Shown piece by piece: positions 36,995-47,054 of a DNA stretch of 64,000 nt. This stretch comes from Mycobacterium simiae. Its GTDB lineage: Bacteria > Actinomycetota > Actinomycetes > Mycobacteriales > Mycobacteriaceae. The DNA lies in the NCBI RefSeq assembly GCF_010727605.1, contig NZ_AP022568.1, positions 62,001 through 126,000 of the forward strand. Reading direction: 5' to 3'. The first letter of the stretch is position 1; each line of letters starts with the position of its first letter. A program made the translations under genes and the position numbers. The notes under the pieces are model-generated. The model saw only the letters and a program-made list of their open reading frames with translations, had not been told where the DNA came from and did no database searches.

Positions 36995-38366
36995 ATTCCA
37001 GCGAGAGCAAGACGACGATCAGCGGCAGCAACTGGGTCAGCGAGATCAGCGCGTAGCGGCGCCTATCCAGCGCGTGAAACTTTCGCACGTACCGGTACAG
37101 CGACTCGAGCGCGATCAATGGGTCGAGCAGGTGAATCAACCGGTAACAGATCCATTGCACGCGACCACGGTGTTCCTCGTCGAAAATCTCCGGAAACGCC
37201 GCGAATGACAACGATAGCCGTTGCGCGCCAGTCCTTTTACCGGTCACGATCATGTCGACGCTGAGCCGCTCGTCTATCCCGTTGGGCGCGCCGCGGCGAC
37301 GCCACGGCACGTCGAGGCTGATGTCGCTGCCACCTCCGGCCGTCGCGTACCGGTGGAAGCCCTGGACGCGGCCGGCGGCGTCCCTGGCGATGATCAGATG
37401 TATGCCCGGGAATCGGCCTTCGAGCACGCCGTCGAGGTTCATGTGGAATCCACGATCGGCATGGGCGCCGCGCGCCGATGCCCGCACCACATCGGTCAAT
37501 TCGGCCAGCAACGCGTCATCGAGTTCCTGCTCGGCCACGATTTCGGTAGTGATTCCCGCGTTGTGCGTGCGCTTGACCGCTTGGCGCAGATTGCGGAACT
37601 TGCGCCCCACCATGTCGAAGTTCGACACGTCCACCACGACGTCGCGACCGATCGGCACCGCCCACAGCCTCTGCTTGAGAATGATTGGGTCAGTCCATAA
37701 TTCGAGCCGGTGCTCGCTGCAGCCCACCACTGCTATCCGCCAGCCACGGGTGCGGCACATCGCCGCGAAGTCGGCCACCAGCTGAGCGAATTGCGCCTGT
37801 TCGCCGATCGGGTCGCCGCCCACCACCGCGAACCCCATCCGTGTCCGGTAGGCGAGCGCGGCGGTGCCGGCGGCGTTGAAGAAGTAGCTCTTACCCGTCT
37901 GCATGGTGAACGGGGCCAGCGGGTCATCGGTGGTCGCGTCGATCAACGCCCATGCCCGCGGCAGGTCTTCGGGCCGTGGATGCGACGCCGTCGGCCACAT
38001 CAACACCAGTCCCGATCCGGCGATCAGAACGTTTCCGAGCAGTCCGAAACCCAGCACATGTGAACCCAGCCCGCCGACGACGCACAGCGCGGCCAGCGCG
38101 GCGTGCAGGCTGGTCACCGGACGGCCTAGGAAGATACCCCGCGCGATCAAGGCCACCGCGGCGAGCACCGTCAACGACCAGTCCAGCCGGTCGGAGTAGT
38201 GCCACTGTGGCTGCACCCGGTGATGAGCAAGGATCGCGACCAACCAGCACGCCGCGCCCAACAGGGCGAATGCGCCGAGACAACGCGCGGCGAGCGAATC
38301 GACGTGCACCACAACACGTTCGCGCGCGCGTAGCTTTGGGAGGAGGTCGACTGACGAGCTTTTCAC
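36969..38366 (-). CDS. Membrane protein with C-terminal DUF2156 domain (Rv1619-like)
   Basis: A 465-residue protein: several N-terminal helices (residues about 25-125) followed by a soluble GNAT-like DUF2156 domain, related to the catalytic domain of aminoacyl-phosphatidylglycerol synthases (MprF). Segments WRIAVVGCSE, FDMVGRKFRNLRQAVKRTHNAG and DERLSVDMI fit this. The expected tRNA-dependent lipid modification is not demonstrated by sequence, and the substrate is unknown. It starts at ATG 38366 and ends convergent with cydC, overlapping it by 26 bp. Confidence 0.84.
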   Translation of the reverse strand: MKSSSVDLLPKLRARERVVVHVDSLAARCLGAFALLGAACWLVAILAHHRVQPQWHYSDRLDWSLTVLAAVALIARGIFLGRPVTSLHAALAALCVVGGLGSHVLGFGLLGNVLIAGSGLVLMWPTASHPRPEDLPRAWALIDATTDDPLAPFTMQTGKSYFFNAAGTAALAYRTRMGFAVVGGDPIGEQAQFAQLVADFAAMCRTRGWRIAVVGCSEHRLELWTDPIILKQRLWAVPIGRDVVVDVSNFDMVGRKFRNLRQAVKRTHNAGITTEIVAEQELDDALLAELTDVVRASARGAHADRGFHMNLDGVLEGRFPGIHLIIARDAAGRVQGFHRYATAGGGSDISLDVPWRRRGAPNGIDERLSVDMIVTGKRTGAQRLSLSFAAFPEIFDEEHRGRVQWICYRLIHLLDPLIALESLYRYVRKFHALDRRRYALISLTQLLPLIVVLLSLEFMPRRRHL

Positions 38367-38511
38367 ACTTCACCTCCCGATGGGCTGACAATCAGCGGCG
38401 CACTCTGCGCGCCACCTTTCCCACCGCATACCCGGCGGAGCCGAATCTACGCCCAAATATGAGCCAGCAGAATCGAAATCGGACCGGTGTCAAGTAACTA
38501 TTCGATAACCG

Positions 38512-39423
38512 TTATTGCCCGGAACGGGGAAAGTATTTGAGCACACCCTCTTGCACGACGGTCGCGACGAGTTGCCCGGCGCCGTCGAAGAAGTGGCCGG
38601 TGCCCAATCCCCGTGAATCGGCGGCGACCGGCGATGATGTCGAATACAACACCCAGTCGTTAAAATCGACGGGGCGGTGAAACCACACGGAATGATTGGC
38701 CGAAGCCGCAAAAATGCGGTCGAAGCCCCACGACAGTCCATGGGTGGTGATCACCGAGTCCAGCACGGTGGTGTCTGACGAATACACCATGGTGGCGGTG
38801 TGCAGCACGGGGTCGTCGGGCACCGTACCCAATGCCTTGAGCCACACCCGGTTGTGCGGTAACCGCTCGCCCTTATCGCGCATCACCCATGCCGGGTCGT
38901 TGGTGTAACGCCATTCGATTGGCTGCAGGGCGTTGACGAAGTGCGGAACGGTTTCCTCGTAACCACGTAACAGCTCGCCGATCGGCGGCTGGGTGTGCGG
39001 CGGCGGCACCGCCGGGGGGTCGACGGCATGCTCGAGGCCGCGGCCGCCGGACATGTAGGAGATCATCGCAGTGGACAAGAGCACGCCGTCCTGTACAGCG
39101 TCGACCCGGCGGTTGGCAAAGCGCCGTTCGTCGCGCAGCCGCACCACGTGAAATTCGATGTCCTTGGCGGTGTCGCCACCGTTGACGAAGTGCACCGAGA
39201 GGGCGCTGGGCGGCAGATCGTCGCGGAGCAGGCTGCGGCTGGCGGCGACGAACGATTGCGCCATCAGCTGCCCGCCGAAGGTGCGCATCGGGTTCTTGCT
39301 GGGATGAGAACCGACGAACAGGTCGTCGCCCAGACGATTGAGGTCCAGCACCGCCAGCAGTTCTTCGAAATCCGATGCGCTCTCGGTATTCGGCTCTCGA
39401 TCAGACTCCAAGCCGGCCGGCAC
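38512..39423 (-). CDS. tesB1: Acyl-CoA thioesterase II
   Basis: A 303-residue double-hotdog thioesterase (TesB family) that hydrolyses medium and long acyl-CoA. Conserved parts are FGGQLMAQSFVAASRS and SVHFVNGGDTAKDIEFHV in the first hotdog, and HSVWFHRPVDFNDWVLYSTSSP in the second, with the catalytic Asp, Thr/Ser and Gln scattered across the second half. GTG 39423 has an AAGGAGAG ribosome site. It lies 15 bp after pykA on the same strand, as in M. tuberculosis. Confidence 0.92.
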   Translation of the reverse strand: MPAGLESDREPNTESASDFEELLAVLDLNRLGDDLFVGSHPSKNPMRTFGGQLMAQSFVAASRSLLRDDLPPSALSVHFVNGGDTAKDIEFHVVRLRDERRFANRRVDAVQDGVLLSTAMISYMSGGRGLEHAVDPPAVPPPHTQPPIGELLRGYEETVPHFVNALQPIEWRYTNDPAWVMRDKGERLPHNRVWLKALGTVPDDPVLHTATMVYSSDTTVLDSVITTHGLSWGFDRIFAASANHSVWFHRPVDFNDWVLYSTSSPVAADSRGLGTGHFFDGAGQLVATVVQEGVLKYFPRSGQ

Positions 39424-39438
39424 GGGCTCTCCTTCGCG

Positions 39439-40857
39439 CTAGAGGTCGTCCTCCCCGATGCGGTGGACGTGGATCAGGTTGGTGGACCCTACTGTGCCAG
39501 GTGGCGCGCCGGCGACGATCACCACCAGGTCACCGCGCTTGTAACGACCCAGCTCAAGCAGCGATTTGTCGGCCTGGCGAATCATCTCGTCGGTGGAGTC
39601 CATGATCGGGACGATGAAGGTCTCGGTGCCCCAGGTCATGGCGAGCTGGCTGCGCACCTCGGGCCAGGCGGTGAATGCCAGGAGCGGCAGCGGGGTGTGC
39701 AGCCGGGCCAGCCGGCGCACGGTGTCACCGGACTGGGTGAAGGCGACCAGGGCCTTGGCGTCGAGCCGCTCGCCGATGTCGCGGGCGGCGTAGGAGATCA
39801 CCCCGCGCTTGGTGCGCGGCACGTGGGTGAGCGGCGGGGCGGCCGTGGAGTTCTCCTCCACCGCGGTCACGATGCGGGCCATGGTGCGGACCGCAGCCAG
39901 CGGGTACTTGCCGACCGAGGTCTCGCCGGACAACATCACCGCGTCGGCACCGTCGAGCACGGCGTTGGCGACGTCGGAGGCCTCGGCGCGGGTGGGCCGC
40001 GAGCTGTCGATCATCGACTCGAGCATCTGGGTGGCGACGATGACGGGTTTGGCGTTCTCGCGGGCCACCTGGATGGCACGCTTTTGCACCAGCGGAACCT
40101 CTTCCAGCGGCAGCTCGACGCCGAGGTCGCCGCGGGCCACCATGATGCCGTCGAAGGCCAGCACGATCGCTTCGAGATTGTCGATGGATTCCGGCTTTTC
40201 CAGCTTGGCAATCACCGGCACCCGCCGGCCCAGTCGATCCATCACCTCGTGCGCCAGCTCGACCTCCGACGGCGAGCGCACGAAGGACATGGCGACCAGG
40301 TCGACGCCTAGGTCCAGCGCGAAGGTGAGGTCGTCAATGTCCTTGTCGGACAAGGCCGGTGCGGACACGTTCATCCCGGGCAACGAAATGCCCTTGTTGT
40401 TGCTGACCGGGCCGCCCTCGATGACCCTACAGACCACGTCGTCACCCTCGATGGCCTCGACAACCAGTCCTACCTTGCCGTCGTCGACCAGAACACGGTC
40501 ACCCACCGCGGCGTCGTTGGCCAACGTCTTGTAGGTGGTCGACACCCGGTCGTGGGTGCCCTCGCAGTCCTCGACAGTGATCCGAACCGTTTCGCCGTCA
40601 GCCCAATACGTGGACCCGGTGGCGAAGCGCCCGAGCCTGATCTTGGGGCCCTGCAGGTCCGCGAGCACGCCAACCGCGCGCCCGGTGGCATCCGACGCGG
40701 CACGTACCCGCTCGTACGCCGCCTTGTGATCCGAATAATCGCCGTGGCTGAAGTTCAATCGGGCAACGTCCATCCCTGCCTCGACCAACGCCAACGTCAG
40801 ATCATCCGTTTGGGTTGCGGGGCCTAGGGTGCAGACGATCTTTCCGCGTCTACTCAC
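39439..40857 (-). CDS. pykA: Pyruvate kinase
   Basis: A 472-residue pyruvate kinase, transferring phosphate from phosphoenolpyruvate to ADP in the last step of glycolysis. The TIM barrel shows MDVARLNFSHGDYSDH, the catalytic-Lys segment PVIAKLEKPESIDN, and the metal-binding Glu and Asp in GIMVARGDLGVELPLEEVP. KPVIVATQMLESMIDSSRPTRAE follows, and the domain B lid and the C-terminal allosteric domain are complete. The start is GTG 40857. It is probably transcribed together with the thioesterase gene. Confidence 0.97.
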   Translation of the reverse strand: MSRRGKIVCTLGPATQTDDLTLALVEAGMDVARLNFSHGDYSDHKAAYERVRAASDATGRAVGVLADLQGPKIRLGRFATGSTYWADGETVRITVEDCEGTHDRVSTTYKTLANDAAVGDRVLVDDGKVGLVVEAIEGDDVVCRVIEGGPVSNNKGISLPGMNVSAPALSDKDIDDLTFALDLGVDLVAMSFVRSPSEVELAHEVMDRLGRRVPVIAKLEKPESIDNLEAIVLAFDGIMVARGDLGVELPLEEVPLVQKRAIQVARENAKPVIVATQMLESMIDSSRPTRAEASDVANAVLDGADAVMLSGETSVGKYPLAAVRTMARIVTAVEENSTAAPPLTHVPRTKRGVISYAARDIGERLDAKALVAFTQSGDTVRRLARLHTPLPLLAFTAWPEVRSQLAMTWGTETFIVPIMDSTDEMIRQADKSLLELGRYKRGDLVVIVAGAPPGTVGSTNLIHVHRIGEDDL

Positions 40858-40952
40858 GCCGATCAGCTTAGTCGCGCCGCGGGTGGTGGGAGTGACCCTC
40901 AGGTGACCACAGGTAAAGCCACAGAGAAATCATCCCGGCGCGTCGCGCGCCA

Positions 40953-41393
40953 CTAACCGCTCAGCATGGTCGGAACCAGCGGAAAGCCGCTCAAATTCCG
41001 CAGTACCGTCCATCCGATTGCCGCGACAACGATTGCACTCAATGCCGCCACCGGGACCGAGCGCCGGCCCTGGCGTCGTCGGATCAGCAGCCATGCAGCC
41101 AACAGTGGCAGCCCGATCAGCAGAAAGATGTTGTCGTTGACGCTGGCGGCCAGATCACCGTGCAGCAGGTCGTGGGTCATCCGTAGCCCACCGCAGAAGG
41201 GACAGTCCCAGCCGGTGAGCGCCTTGAACGGACACTGTGGGTACAGGGAACCGACATGGTGCGGGTTGACGAGGCCGATGTAGCCCAGTGCTCCGCCCAG
41301 CAGTAGGCCGGTCCCGGCCGCCAGGTAGCGACGGTGCTGATGTCCGCACTGATCCGGTTGTTCCGGCGTGCGCGAGGTGAGCTCAGGTGCCAT
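40953..41393 (-). CDS. DUF2752 membrane protein (Rv1616-like)
   Basis: A 146-residue protein with three hydrophobic segments and the DUF2752 core CPFKALTGWDCPFCGGLRMTHDLLHGD, where paired Cys residues precede a conserved Gly-Gly-Leu-Arg. Function is unknown. It overlaps the preceding TM2-domain gene by 11 bp, so both are made from one transcript. Confidence 0.82.
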   Translation of the reverse strand: MAPELTSRTPEQPDQCGHQHRRYLAAGTGLLLGGALGYIGLVNPHHVGSLYPQCPFKALTGWDCPFCGGLRMTHDLLHGDLAASVNDNIFLLIGLPLLAAWLLIRRRQGRRSVPVAALSAIVVAAIGWTVLRNLSGFPLVPTMLSG

Positions 41394-41763
41394 CGCGTAG
41401 CGGGCGGCCCTGCGGATCGTTGACTTTGTCGGTGAGGATCAGCACCGCATCGACGATGCTCCAGATCAACCCAACTCCACAGGTCAGCAGGCCCACGAGT
41501 AGTTGTGCGACGCCCATGCCGACGTCGCCGATGTAGAACCGGCCGATACCGCCGATGCCGACCAGACTGAGCAGTTGCAAGAGACCTGCGATGGTTTTCG
41601 ATTTGTCCGAATACGGCAGCCCCGTCACCGGATGGCGGCCGTAGGGCGCCCACGGGTCGGCTTGTGGCGCCGCCGAATAGGGCGGATACGGCGGTGGATA
41701 TCCGGGCGGCTGTTGCGGTTGTGCACCTGAGTCAGGGGCTTGGCTCCATGACGGATCGGTCAC
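41383..41763 (-). CDS. TM2-domain membrane protein (Rv1615-like)
   Basis: A 126-residue protein: a Pro-rich, Tyr-rich cytosolic N-terminus (residues 5-45), then the TM2 domain of two helices joined by a short DVGMG turn (GIGGIGRFYIGDVGMGVAQLL ... GLIWSIVDAVLIL). Function is unknown. GTG 41763 (VTDPSWSQAP) is chosen because homologues begin there; the upstream extension lacks similarity. It overlaps the DUF2752 gene. Confidence 0.82.
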   Translation of the reverse strand: MTDPSWSQAPDSGAQPQQPPGYPPPYPPYSAAPQADPWAPYGRHPVTGLPYSDKSKTIAGLLQLLSLVGIGGIGRFYIGDVGMGVAQLLVGLLTCGVGLIWSIVDAVLILTDKVNDPQGRPLRDGT

Positions 41764-41832
41764 GGTCTCAGCATGCCAGATCCGCTGGTGATACCCCAGC
41801 CTCACGGTCAGGGCATGTTCGCTCGGCCGACG

Positions 41833-43254
41833 CTACCGTCGGTTTCTGCGTCGCAGCGACCAGCGCCGTTGCGTTTCCTTGACGTCGACGCCGGGTGTGG
41901 AGGCTTCGGCTGTGGCTGTGTCGGCCTCCGGTTCTTCGGCTTCCGGTTCTTCGGGTGCCGCGTCCTCGGCTTCCGGTTCTTCGGCCTCCGGTTCTTCGGC
42001 CTCCGGTTCTTCGGCTGCCGCGTCCTCGTCCTCCGGTTCTTCGGCTGCCGCGTCCTCGTCCTCCGGTTCTTCGGCTGCCGCGTCCCCGACTTCCGGTTCT
42101 TGGGCTGCCGGCTCGTCAGCTTCCTCAACCGCGGGCTCCGCGGCTTCCGACTCCGCAGCTTCCTCAACCGCCGGCTCGGCGGCCTCCGCCCCCTCGGCTG
42201 TCGCGGTTTCGGCTTCGTCAACCTCAGCCGACTCGACGGCGTCTTCCGGATCCCCCGGTTCGTCCTGATCGCCAGCGCTCGCCACCGCAGACGAGGAAGC
42301 CATGGAAGAAGCCGAGGAGGCCGTCGCAACACCCGCAAGCTCGTCGGCCGGCTTCGCCTCCGGTTCGGATTCCGCGTCGGCAGCGTAATCCTTGCCGCGC
42401 AGACTCTCCGGATCCTCGCGCCCTTTAGGCGCCAACATGATGTACACGACCGCACCGATGAACACGAACGTGGAGGTGAACGTGTTGATCCGAATCCCGG
42501 CAATATGGGTGGCGGTGTCGTCCCGCAACAATTCGACCCAGAAGCGTCCGACGCAATAAAGCGCGACGTACGCCGCGAAGAGACGACCGTGACCCAGCCG
42601 GTAGCGTCTGTCGATGAAAATCAGGATGGCGAAAACGATGACGTTCCAAATCAATTCGTAGAGGAACGTCGGTTGCACGACGACCGCCAGTTGCCCCGTC
42701 GACACGCCGTCGAGTGAGTGCGGGTCGATGTATCCGGACGGGTCGCGCCGATAGAAGATCTCCAAGCCCCAGGGCAGCGTGGTCTCGCGGCCGTAGAGCT
42801 CCTGGTTGAAATAGTTGCCCAAGCGGCCGATTGCCTGCGCCAGGATGATGCCCGGGGCGACCGCGTCGATAAAGGCCGGCAACGGAATGCCACGGCGACG
42901 GCAACCGATCCAGGCCCCGAGCACACCGAGGGCCACCGCGCCCCAGATGCCCAATCCCCCGTCCCAGATCCGCACCGCCGCGCTCAACCCGGCACCGCCT
43001 GGTCCCCAATACGTACGCCAATCGGTGGCCAGGTGGTAGAGCCGGCCTCCGATCAGACCGAACGGCACCACCCACAGCGCGATGTCGTAGATGACCCCCC
43101 GTTGCCCGCCGCGCGCCGCCCACCGTCGATCACCGATCATCAACGCAACCACGATCCCAGCGATGATAAACAGGGCATATGCGCGTATCGGCAACGGCCC
43201 AAGATGCCAGACACCTTGCGGTGGGCTCGGGAAATAGGTGGGCAAACTTCTCAT
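41833..43254 (-). CDS. lgt: Prolipoprotein diacylglyceryl transferase with long acidic repeat tail
   Basis: A 473-residue protein. The first 285 residues are the polytopic Lgt enzyme, which moves diacylglycerol from phosphatidylglycerol to the lipobox Cys of prolipoproteins. The signature GRLGNYFNQELYGRET is at about 140-155, with RLYHLATDWRTYW and a GGLGIWGA block before it. The last 190 residues are a cytosolic tail of Glu, Ala and Pro, containing repeated EEPEDEDAAA and EEPEAE units, and ending in a basic patch. Such a tail is seen in mycobacterial Lgt but varies in length. ATG 43254 overlaps the trpA stop (ATGA). Confidence 0.94.
   Translation of the reverse strand: MRSLPTYFPSPPQGVWHLGPLPIRAYALFIIAGIVVALMIGDRRWAARGGQRGVIYDIALWVVPFGLIGGRLYHLATDWRTYWGPGGAGLSAAVRIWDGGLGIWGAVALGVLGAWIGCRRRGIPLPAFIDAVAPGIILAQAIGRLGNYFNQELYGRETTLPWGLEIFYRRDPSGYIDPHSLDGVSTGQLAVVVQPTFLYELIWNVIVFAILIFIDRRYRLGHGRLFAAYVALYCVGRFWVELLRDDTATHIAGIRINTFTSTFVFIGAVVYIMLAPKGREDPESLRGKDYAADAESEPEAKPADELAGVATASSASSMASSSAVASAGDQDEPGDPEDAVESAEVDEAETATAEGAEAAEPAVEEAAESEAAEPAVEEADEPAAQEPEVGDAAAEEPEDEDAAAEEPEDEDAAAEEPEAEEPEAEEPEAEDAAPEEPEAEEPEADTATAEASTPGVDVKETQRRWSLRRRNRR
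41922..42120. repeat. 30-bp coding repeats in the lgt tail
   Basis: A 30-bp unit at 42001-42030 is repeated exactly at 42031-42060, and nearly so at 42061-42090 and 41941-41970, with smaller 15-bp pieces (GGTTCTTCGGC type) between. All are in frame in lgt and encode EEPEDEDAAA-like blocks. In-frame slippage is the likely origin. Confidence 0.85.
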
Positions 43255-44057
43255 GATGTCGACACTCGCACACCTTGGGCCAATTCCTGGCACAAGGCAC
43301 GCAAGTGTGGCAGACCGTCGCCGAGCGCCGACACCAACGCGGAACCCGTGATGACCCCGTCGGCGTAGCTGCCGATCTCGGCGGCCTGTTCGCGCGATCG
43401 CACGCCAAGGCCCACCCCAACCGGGATGTCGGACACCGCCTTGACCCTGCTCACCAGTTCTTCCGCTGCGGTCGACACCGCGTCACGGGCTCCTGTCACG
43501 CCCATCGTCGAGGCGGCGTAGACGAATCCGCGGGATGCTTCGATCGTGCTGACCAGTCGCTCGGGCGTCGATGACGGCGCCACCAGGAAAATGCGATCTA
43601 GCCGATGGTCCTCGGATGCGGCGAACCACTCGTCGGCCTCGTCGGCGATGAGATCGGGAGTGATCATCCCATGTCCACCCGCCGCTGCCAGATCGCGCGC
43701 GAACGCGTCAATCCCGTAGCGCAGCACCGGGTTCCAATAGGTCATGACCACCGCGCGGCCGCCGGCCGAACTGATCGCCTCGACCGCGGTCAGCGCGTCA
43801 CGGACCCGCACTCCCCCCCGCAGCGCGGCTTCGGTGGCGCGGGCGATGGTCGGTCCGTCCATGCCCGGATCGGAATACGGGATGCCGACTTCGATGAGGT
43901 CGCAACCCGATTCGACCAGCGCAACCATCGCGTCCACCGAGGTGGGCACGTCGGGATAGCCGGTGGGCAGATAGCCGATCAGCGCTGCCCGGTTTTCCGA
44001 CCGGCACGCACCGAACAGCGGGGCCAGCCGGCTGGCCTGACCTTGCTCGACGGTCAT
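43251..44057 (-). CDS. trpA: Tryptophan synthase alpha subunit
   Basis: A 268-residue TIM-barrel enzyme that cleaves indole-3-glycerol phosphate, with indole channelled to TrpB. The catalytic Glu and Asp are in [16 protein letters not shown] (residues about 50-65), and the phosphate sites are in [33 protein letters not shown] 44057 overlaps the trpB stop by 4 nt (ATGA), ensuring near-equal synthesis. The stop overlaps the lgt start. Confidence 0.96.
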   Translation of the reverse strand: MTVEQGQASRLAPLFGACRSENRAALIGYLPTGYPDVPTSVDAMVALVESGCDLIEVGIPYSDPGMDGPTIARATEAALRGGVRVRDALTAVEAISSAGGRAVVMTYWNPVLRYGIDAFARDLAAAGGHGMITPDLIADEADEWFAASEDHRLDRIFLVAPSSTPERLVSTIEASRGFVYAASTMGVTGARDAVSTAAEELVSRVKAVSDIPVGVGLGVRSREQAAEIGSYADGVITGSALVSALGDGLPHLRALCQELAQGVRVSTS

Positions 44058-45328
44058 TGTCGGCCCTGCTCGTCGAGCAGCCCGAACCACTTCGCGGCCG
44101 TCTCGACGTCCTTATCGCCGCGCCCCGAGAGATTAACCACGATGATGGCGCCGGGCCCCAATTCGTTGCCGAGCTTCACCGCGCCGGCCACCGCGTGCGC
44201 GGATTCGATGGCCGGGATGATGCCTTCCGTACGACACAACAAGCGGAACGCGTCCATCGCTTCCGAATCCGTGATCGGCCGGTACTCGGCGCGCCCGGAA
44301 TCCCGCAACCATGCATGCTCTGGCCCCACCCCCGGATAATCCAAACCTGCTGAGATGGAATGGGATTCGACCGTCTGACCGTCTTCGTCCTGCAGCAGAT
44401 AGGAAAACGAGCCTTGGAACGCGCCGGGCGAACCGCCGGTGAATGTCGCGGCATGCCGGCCGGTCTCGACGCCGTCGCCGCCCGCCTCGTAGCCGATCAA
44501 CCGCACCGCGGGGTCGTCGATGAAGGCATGAAAGATGCCGATCGCATTCGATCCACCACCGACGCATGCCGTGACAGCGTCGGGCAGCCGACCCCCTTGC
44601 GCCTGAATCTGTGCGCGCGCCTCGAGCCCGATGATCCGCTGGAAATCGCGCACCATCGTGGGGAACGGATGCGGTCCCGCCGCGGTGCCGAAGCAGTAGT
44701 AGGTGCTGTAGGCGTTGGTGACCCAATCCCGGAACGCCTCGTTGATGGCGTCCTTGAGCGTCTGGGAACCGGCGTCGACCGAGACGACCTCGGCACCCAG
44801 TAGTCGCATCCGTGCCACGTTGAGCGCTTGGCGGGCCGTGTCGACCGCGCCCATGTAGATCACGCACTCCAGCCCCAGCAGCGCGCAGGCGGTGGCCGTG
44901 GCCACGCCGTGCTGTCCGGCGCCGGTCTCGGCGATCACTCGGGTCTTGCCCATCCTCTTGGCCAGCAGCGCCTGACCCAGCACGTTGTTGATCTTGTGAG
45001 AACCGGTGTGGTTCAGGTCTTCTCGTTTGAGGAAGATGCGCGCGGAGCCGGCGTGCGCACTCAGCCGGGTGGCCTCGTAGAGCGGCGAAGGTCGGCCTGC
45101 GTAGTTGGCCTGCAACCCGTCGAGCAGATCCAGGAACTCCGGATTGACGCGTTCCTTCTCGTAGGCAGCGGTGACTTCCTCGATCACCGCCATCAATGCC
45201 TCGGCGACGTACCGGCCGCCATAGCTGCGGGGGCCGCCGAAATGACCACGAGCATCGGGGTCGTGTCGGGTGGGTGTGGAGATGGCCTCGCTGGTAAGCG
45301 GCAGGGCCGGGCGCGTGAGATCCACCAT
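44054..45328 (-). CDS. trpB: Tryptophan synthase beta subunit
   Basis: A 424-residue PLP enzyme that joins indole and serine. The PLP Schiff-base lysine is Lys112 in [14 protein letters not shown]. The catalytic Glu region is AETGAGQHG, and the phosphate-binding glycine loop is [13 protein letters not shown] 45328 is chosen among adjacent TTG, GTG and ATG codons at 45334, 45331 and 45328. It precedes trpA with a 4-nt overlap, and trpC lies 77 bp upstream. Confidence 0.96.
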   Translation of the reverse strand: MVDLTRPALPLTSEAISTPTRHDPDARGHFGGPRSYGGRYVAEALMAVIEEVTAAYEKERVNPEFLDLLDGLQANYAGRPSPLYEATRLSAHAGSARIFLKREDLNHTGSHKINNVLGQALLAKRMGKTRVIAETGAGQHGVATATACALLGLECVIYMGAVDTARQALNVARMRLLGAEVVSVDAGSQTLKDAINEAFRDWVTNAYSTYYCFGTAAGPHPFPTMVRDFQRIIGLEARAQIQAQGGRLPDAVTACVGGGSNAIGIFHAFIDDPAVRLIGYEAGGDGVETGRHAATFTGGSPGAFQGSFSYLLQDEDGQTVESHSISAGLDYPGVGPEHAWLRDSGRAEYRPITDSEAMDAFRLLCRTEGIIPAIESAHAVAGAVKLGNELGPGAIIVVNLSGRGDKDVETAAKWFGLLDEQGRQ

Positions 45329-45405
45329 CACCAATGCTCAACGCGGGGACGGCTCATGGGGTTCAACGTTTCAAGACGGGGCTCGCCAGCAACGGTTCAA
45401 AAAGA

Positions 45406-46224
45406 CTAGCGAGCCGGTTTCGGACAGGACGGATGGGTGCCGGCGGTCACCAGATCGGCAACCGCCGCGCGCGGGTCGCCACTTTTGACCAGGCCTTCAC
45501 CGACGAGCACGGCATCCGCGCCGGCACCGGCGTACGCCAACAGGTCTCCGGTACCACGCACTCCGGATTCCGCAATGCGGATTACGTTGCTGGGCAGCCC
45601 GGGTGCGATGCGCGCGAAGCAATCCCGATCCACGTCCAGCGTCGCGAGGTCCCGGGCGTTGACCCCGATCACGTTGGCCCCTGCCTTCAGCGCGCGGTCG
45701 GCCTCTTGTTCGGTATGTACCTCCACGAGCGCCGTCATACCGAGAGATTCAGTGCGGTCGAGCATCGCCGCCAGCGCGGACTGTTCCAACGCGGCGACGA
45801 TGAGCAACAACATGTCGGCGCCGTGCGCACGCGCCTCGTGAATCTGGTATGGCTGGACGATAAAGTCCTTGCGCAGCACCGGAATCGACACGGCGGCTCG
45901 CACGGCATCGAGGTCGTCGAGCGAGCCATGAAACCGTCGCTCCTCGGTCAGCACGCTGATGATCCGCGCCCCGCCGTCTTCGTAGGCGCGGGCCAGCTTC
46001 GCCGGATCGGCAATGGGCGCCAACGAACCCGCCGACGGGCTGGCGCGCTTGACCTCCGCGATGACACCGATGCCGGGCTCGCGCAGCGCGGCCATCACAT
46101 CGAGTGGTGGCGGCGCCGCCGCGGCCGCAGCCTTGATCTCGGAAAGTGGGACACGCGCTTCGCGCGCGGCAACATCGGCCCGGACTCCCTCAAGGATGGA
46201 GTCGAGGACAGTCGCCGGACTCAT
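45406..46224 (-). CDS. trpC: Indole-3-glycerol phosphate synthase
   Basis: A 272-residue TIM-barrel enzyme that closes the indole ring from carboxyphenylaminodeoxyribulose phosphate. Motifs are [14 protein letters not shown] (catalytic Lys), [27 protein letters not shown] (general acid Lys), and [10 protein letters not shown] and [13 protein letters not shown] at the phosphate site. ATG 46224 ([13 protein letters not shown]) gives exactly the M. tuberculosis length. A GGAAGGGAAA ribosome-like site precedes it. There is no TrpF domain fused to it, unlike E. coli, and no trpF gene in this cluster. Confidence 0.96.
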   Translation of the reverse strand: MSPATVLDSILEGVRADVAAREARVPLSEIKAAAAAAPPPLDVMAALREPGIGVIAEVKRASPSAGSLAPIADPAKLARAYEDGGARIISVLTEERRFHGSLDDLDAVRAAVSIPVLRKDFIVQPYQIHEARAHGADMLLLIVAALEQSALAAMLDRTESLGMTALVEVHTEQEADRALKAGANVIGVNARDLATLDVDRDCFARIAPGLPSNVIRIAESGVRGTGDLLAYAGAGADAVLVGEGLVKSGDPRAAVADLVTAGTHPSCPKPAR

Positions 46225-46328
46225 ACCTGTCGTTTCCCTTCCCGCAGCCACACCGACGGTCACCGCACCGGTTCTGAGCCGATTTCGACGACGTCACGCA
46301 AGGGTAGCGACCGTCGGCTCGCGGCACA

Positions 46329-47054
46329 TCACCGACCCTCGGTGTCCGGCCCCCGGGGCCGGTCCGTCGGGTCGTGTCCCCCGTCGAGTGCGTCCCAGAT
46401 CATCCGCTCCGACATACCCGGGACTCCCCGCTCCTCCAGCATTGCCCCATCGGCGCCTTCGCGTTTGGCATTCGAGCGGCGAGTCGCCGGCGCGGCGTAT
46501 TTGACGGCGCTCCGGCGGGCCGCCTCCGCATTCGAAGCCGACCGCATCAACAACACCGCCGCAGCCACAGTGCATACTGCGGCGCCCACGGCGACACCCG
46601 CCCCCCAGTAGCGCCGTTCGCTTCCCACCAGCGTCACCAGCGAGATGTGGGCGAGTTCGGTTCCGCGCATCGCGACATCGGGCAGTACCCACAGTCCGAC
46701 ACCCAGATAGCCGATCGCCAGGCTGGCAACGGCCAGCAGACCCGCCAGCACCCGCAGCGCCCAGCCGCGCACCGCGAGCGCCGCGACGGCGGTCGCGAGC
46801 AACAGCAGCGCCAGCGGAAGCAGCGCCGCCGACCACATGCCCCCGGACAGGGTCACGTTCTTGGGCGGCCCCAATCCGTCGAACGACCGGACGACCACCC
46901 AGGGCAACCGCGACGCCACCCACAGCGCGGCGGCGCCGATGACCAGCAGCAGCTGGGCTACACCGATCGTCACCCGGGCCTGTCGGTCCGCCGGGGCATC
47001 AGCCATCTCGGGAGCCATCTCGGGAGCCATCTCGGGAGCCATCTCGGGAGCCAT
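46329..47054 (-). CDS. Trp-operon-associated membrane protein with repeated N-terminus (Rv1610-like)
   Basis: A 241-residue membrane protein of the trp-operon-associated family (TIGR02234-like), with about four helices between residues 28 and 170 and a charged C-terminal tail. Function is unknown; its constant position between trpE and trpC suggests a link to tryptophan. The N-terminus is MAPE repeated four times, then MADAP. Each repeat offers an ATG (47054, 47042, 47030, 47018, 47006), so the true start is ambiguous. The repeat lies inside the 3' end of trpE. Confidence 0.85.
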   Translation of the reverse strand: MAPEMAPEMAPEMAPEMADAPADRQARVTIGVAQLLLVIGAAALWVASRLPWVVVRSFDGLGPPKNVTLSGGMWSAALLPLALLLLATAVAALAVRGWALRVLAGLLAVASLAIGYLGVGLWVLPDVAMRGTELAHISLVTLVGSERRYWGAGVAVGAAVCTVAAAVLLMRSASNAEAARRSAVKYAAPATRRSNAKREGADGAMLEERGVPGMSERMIWDALDGGHDPTDRPRGPDTEGR

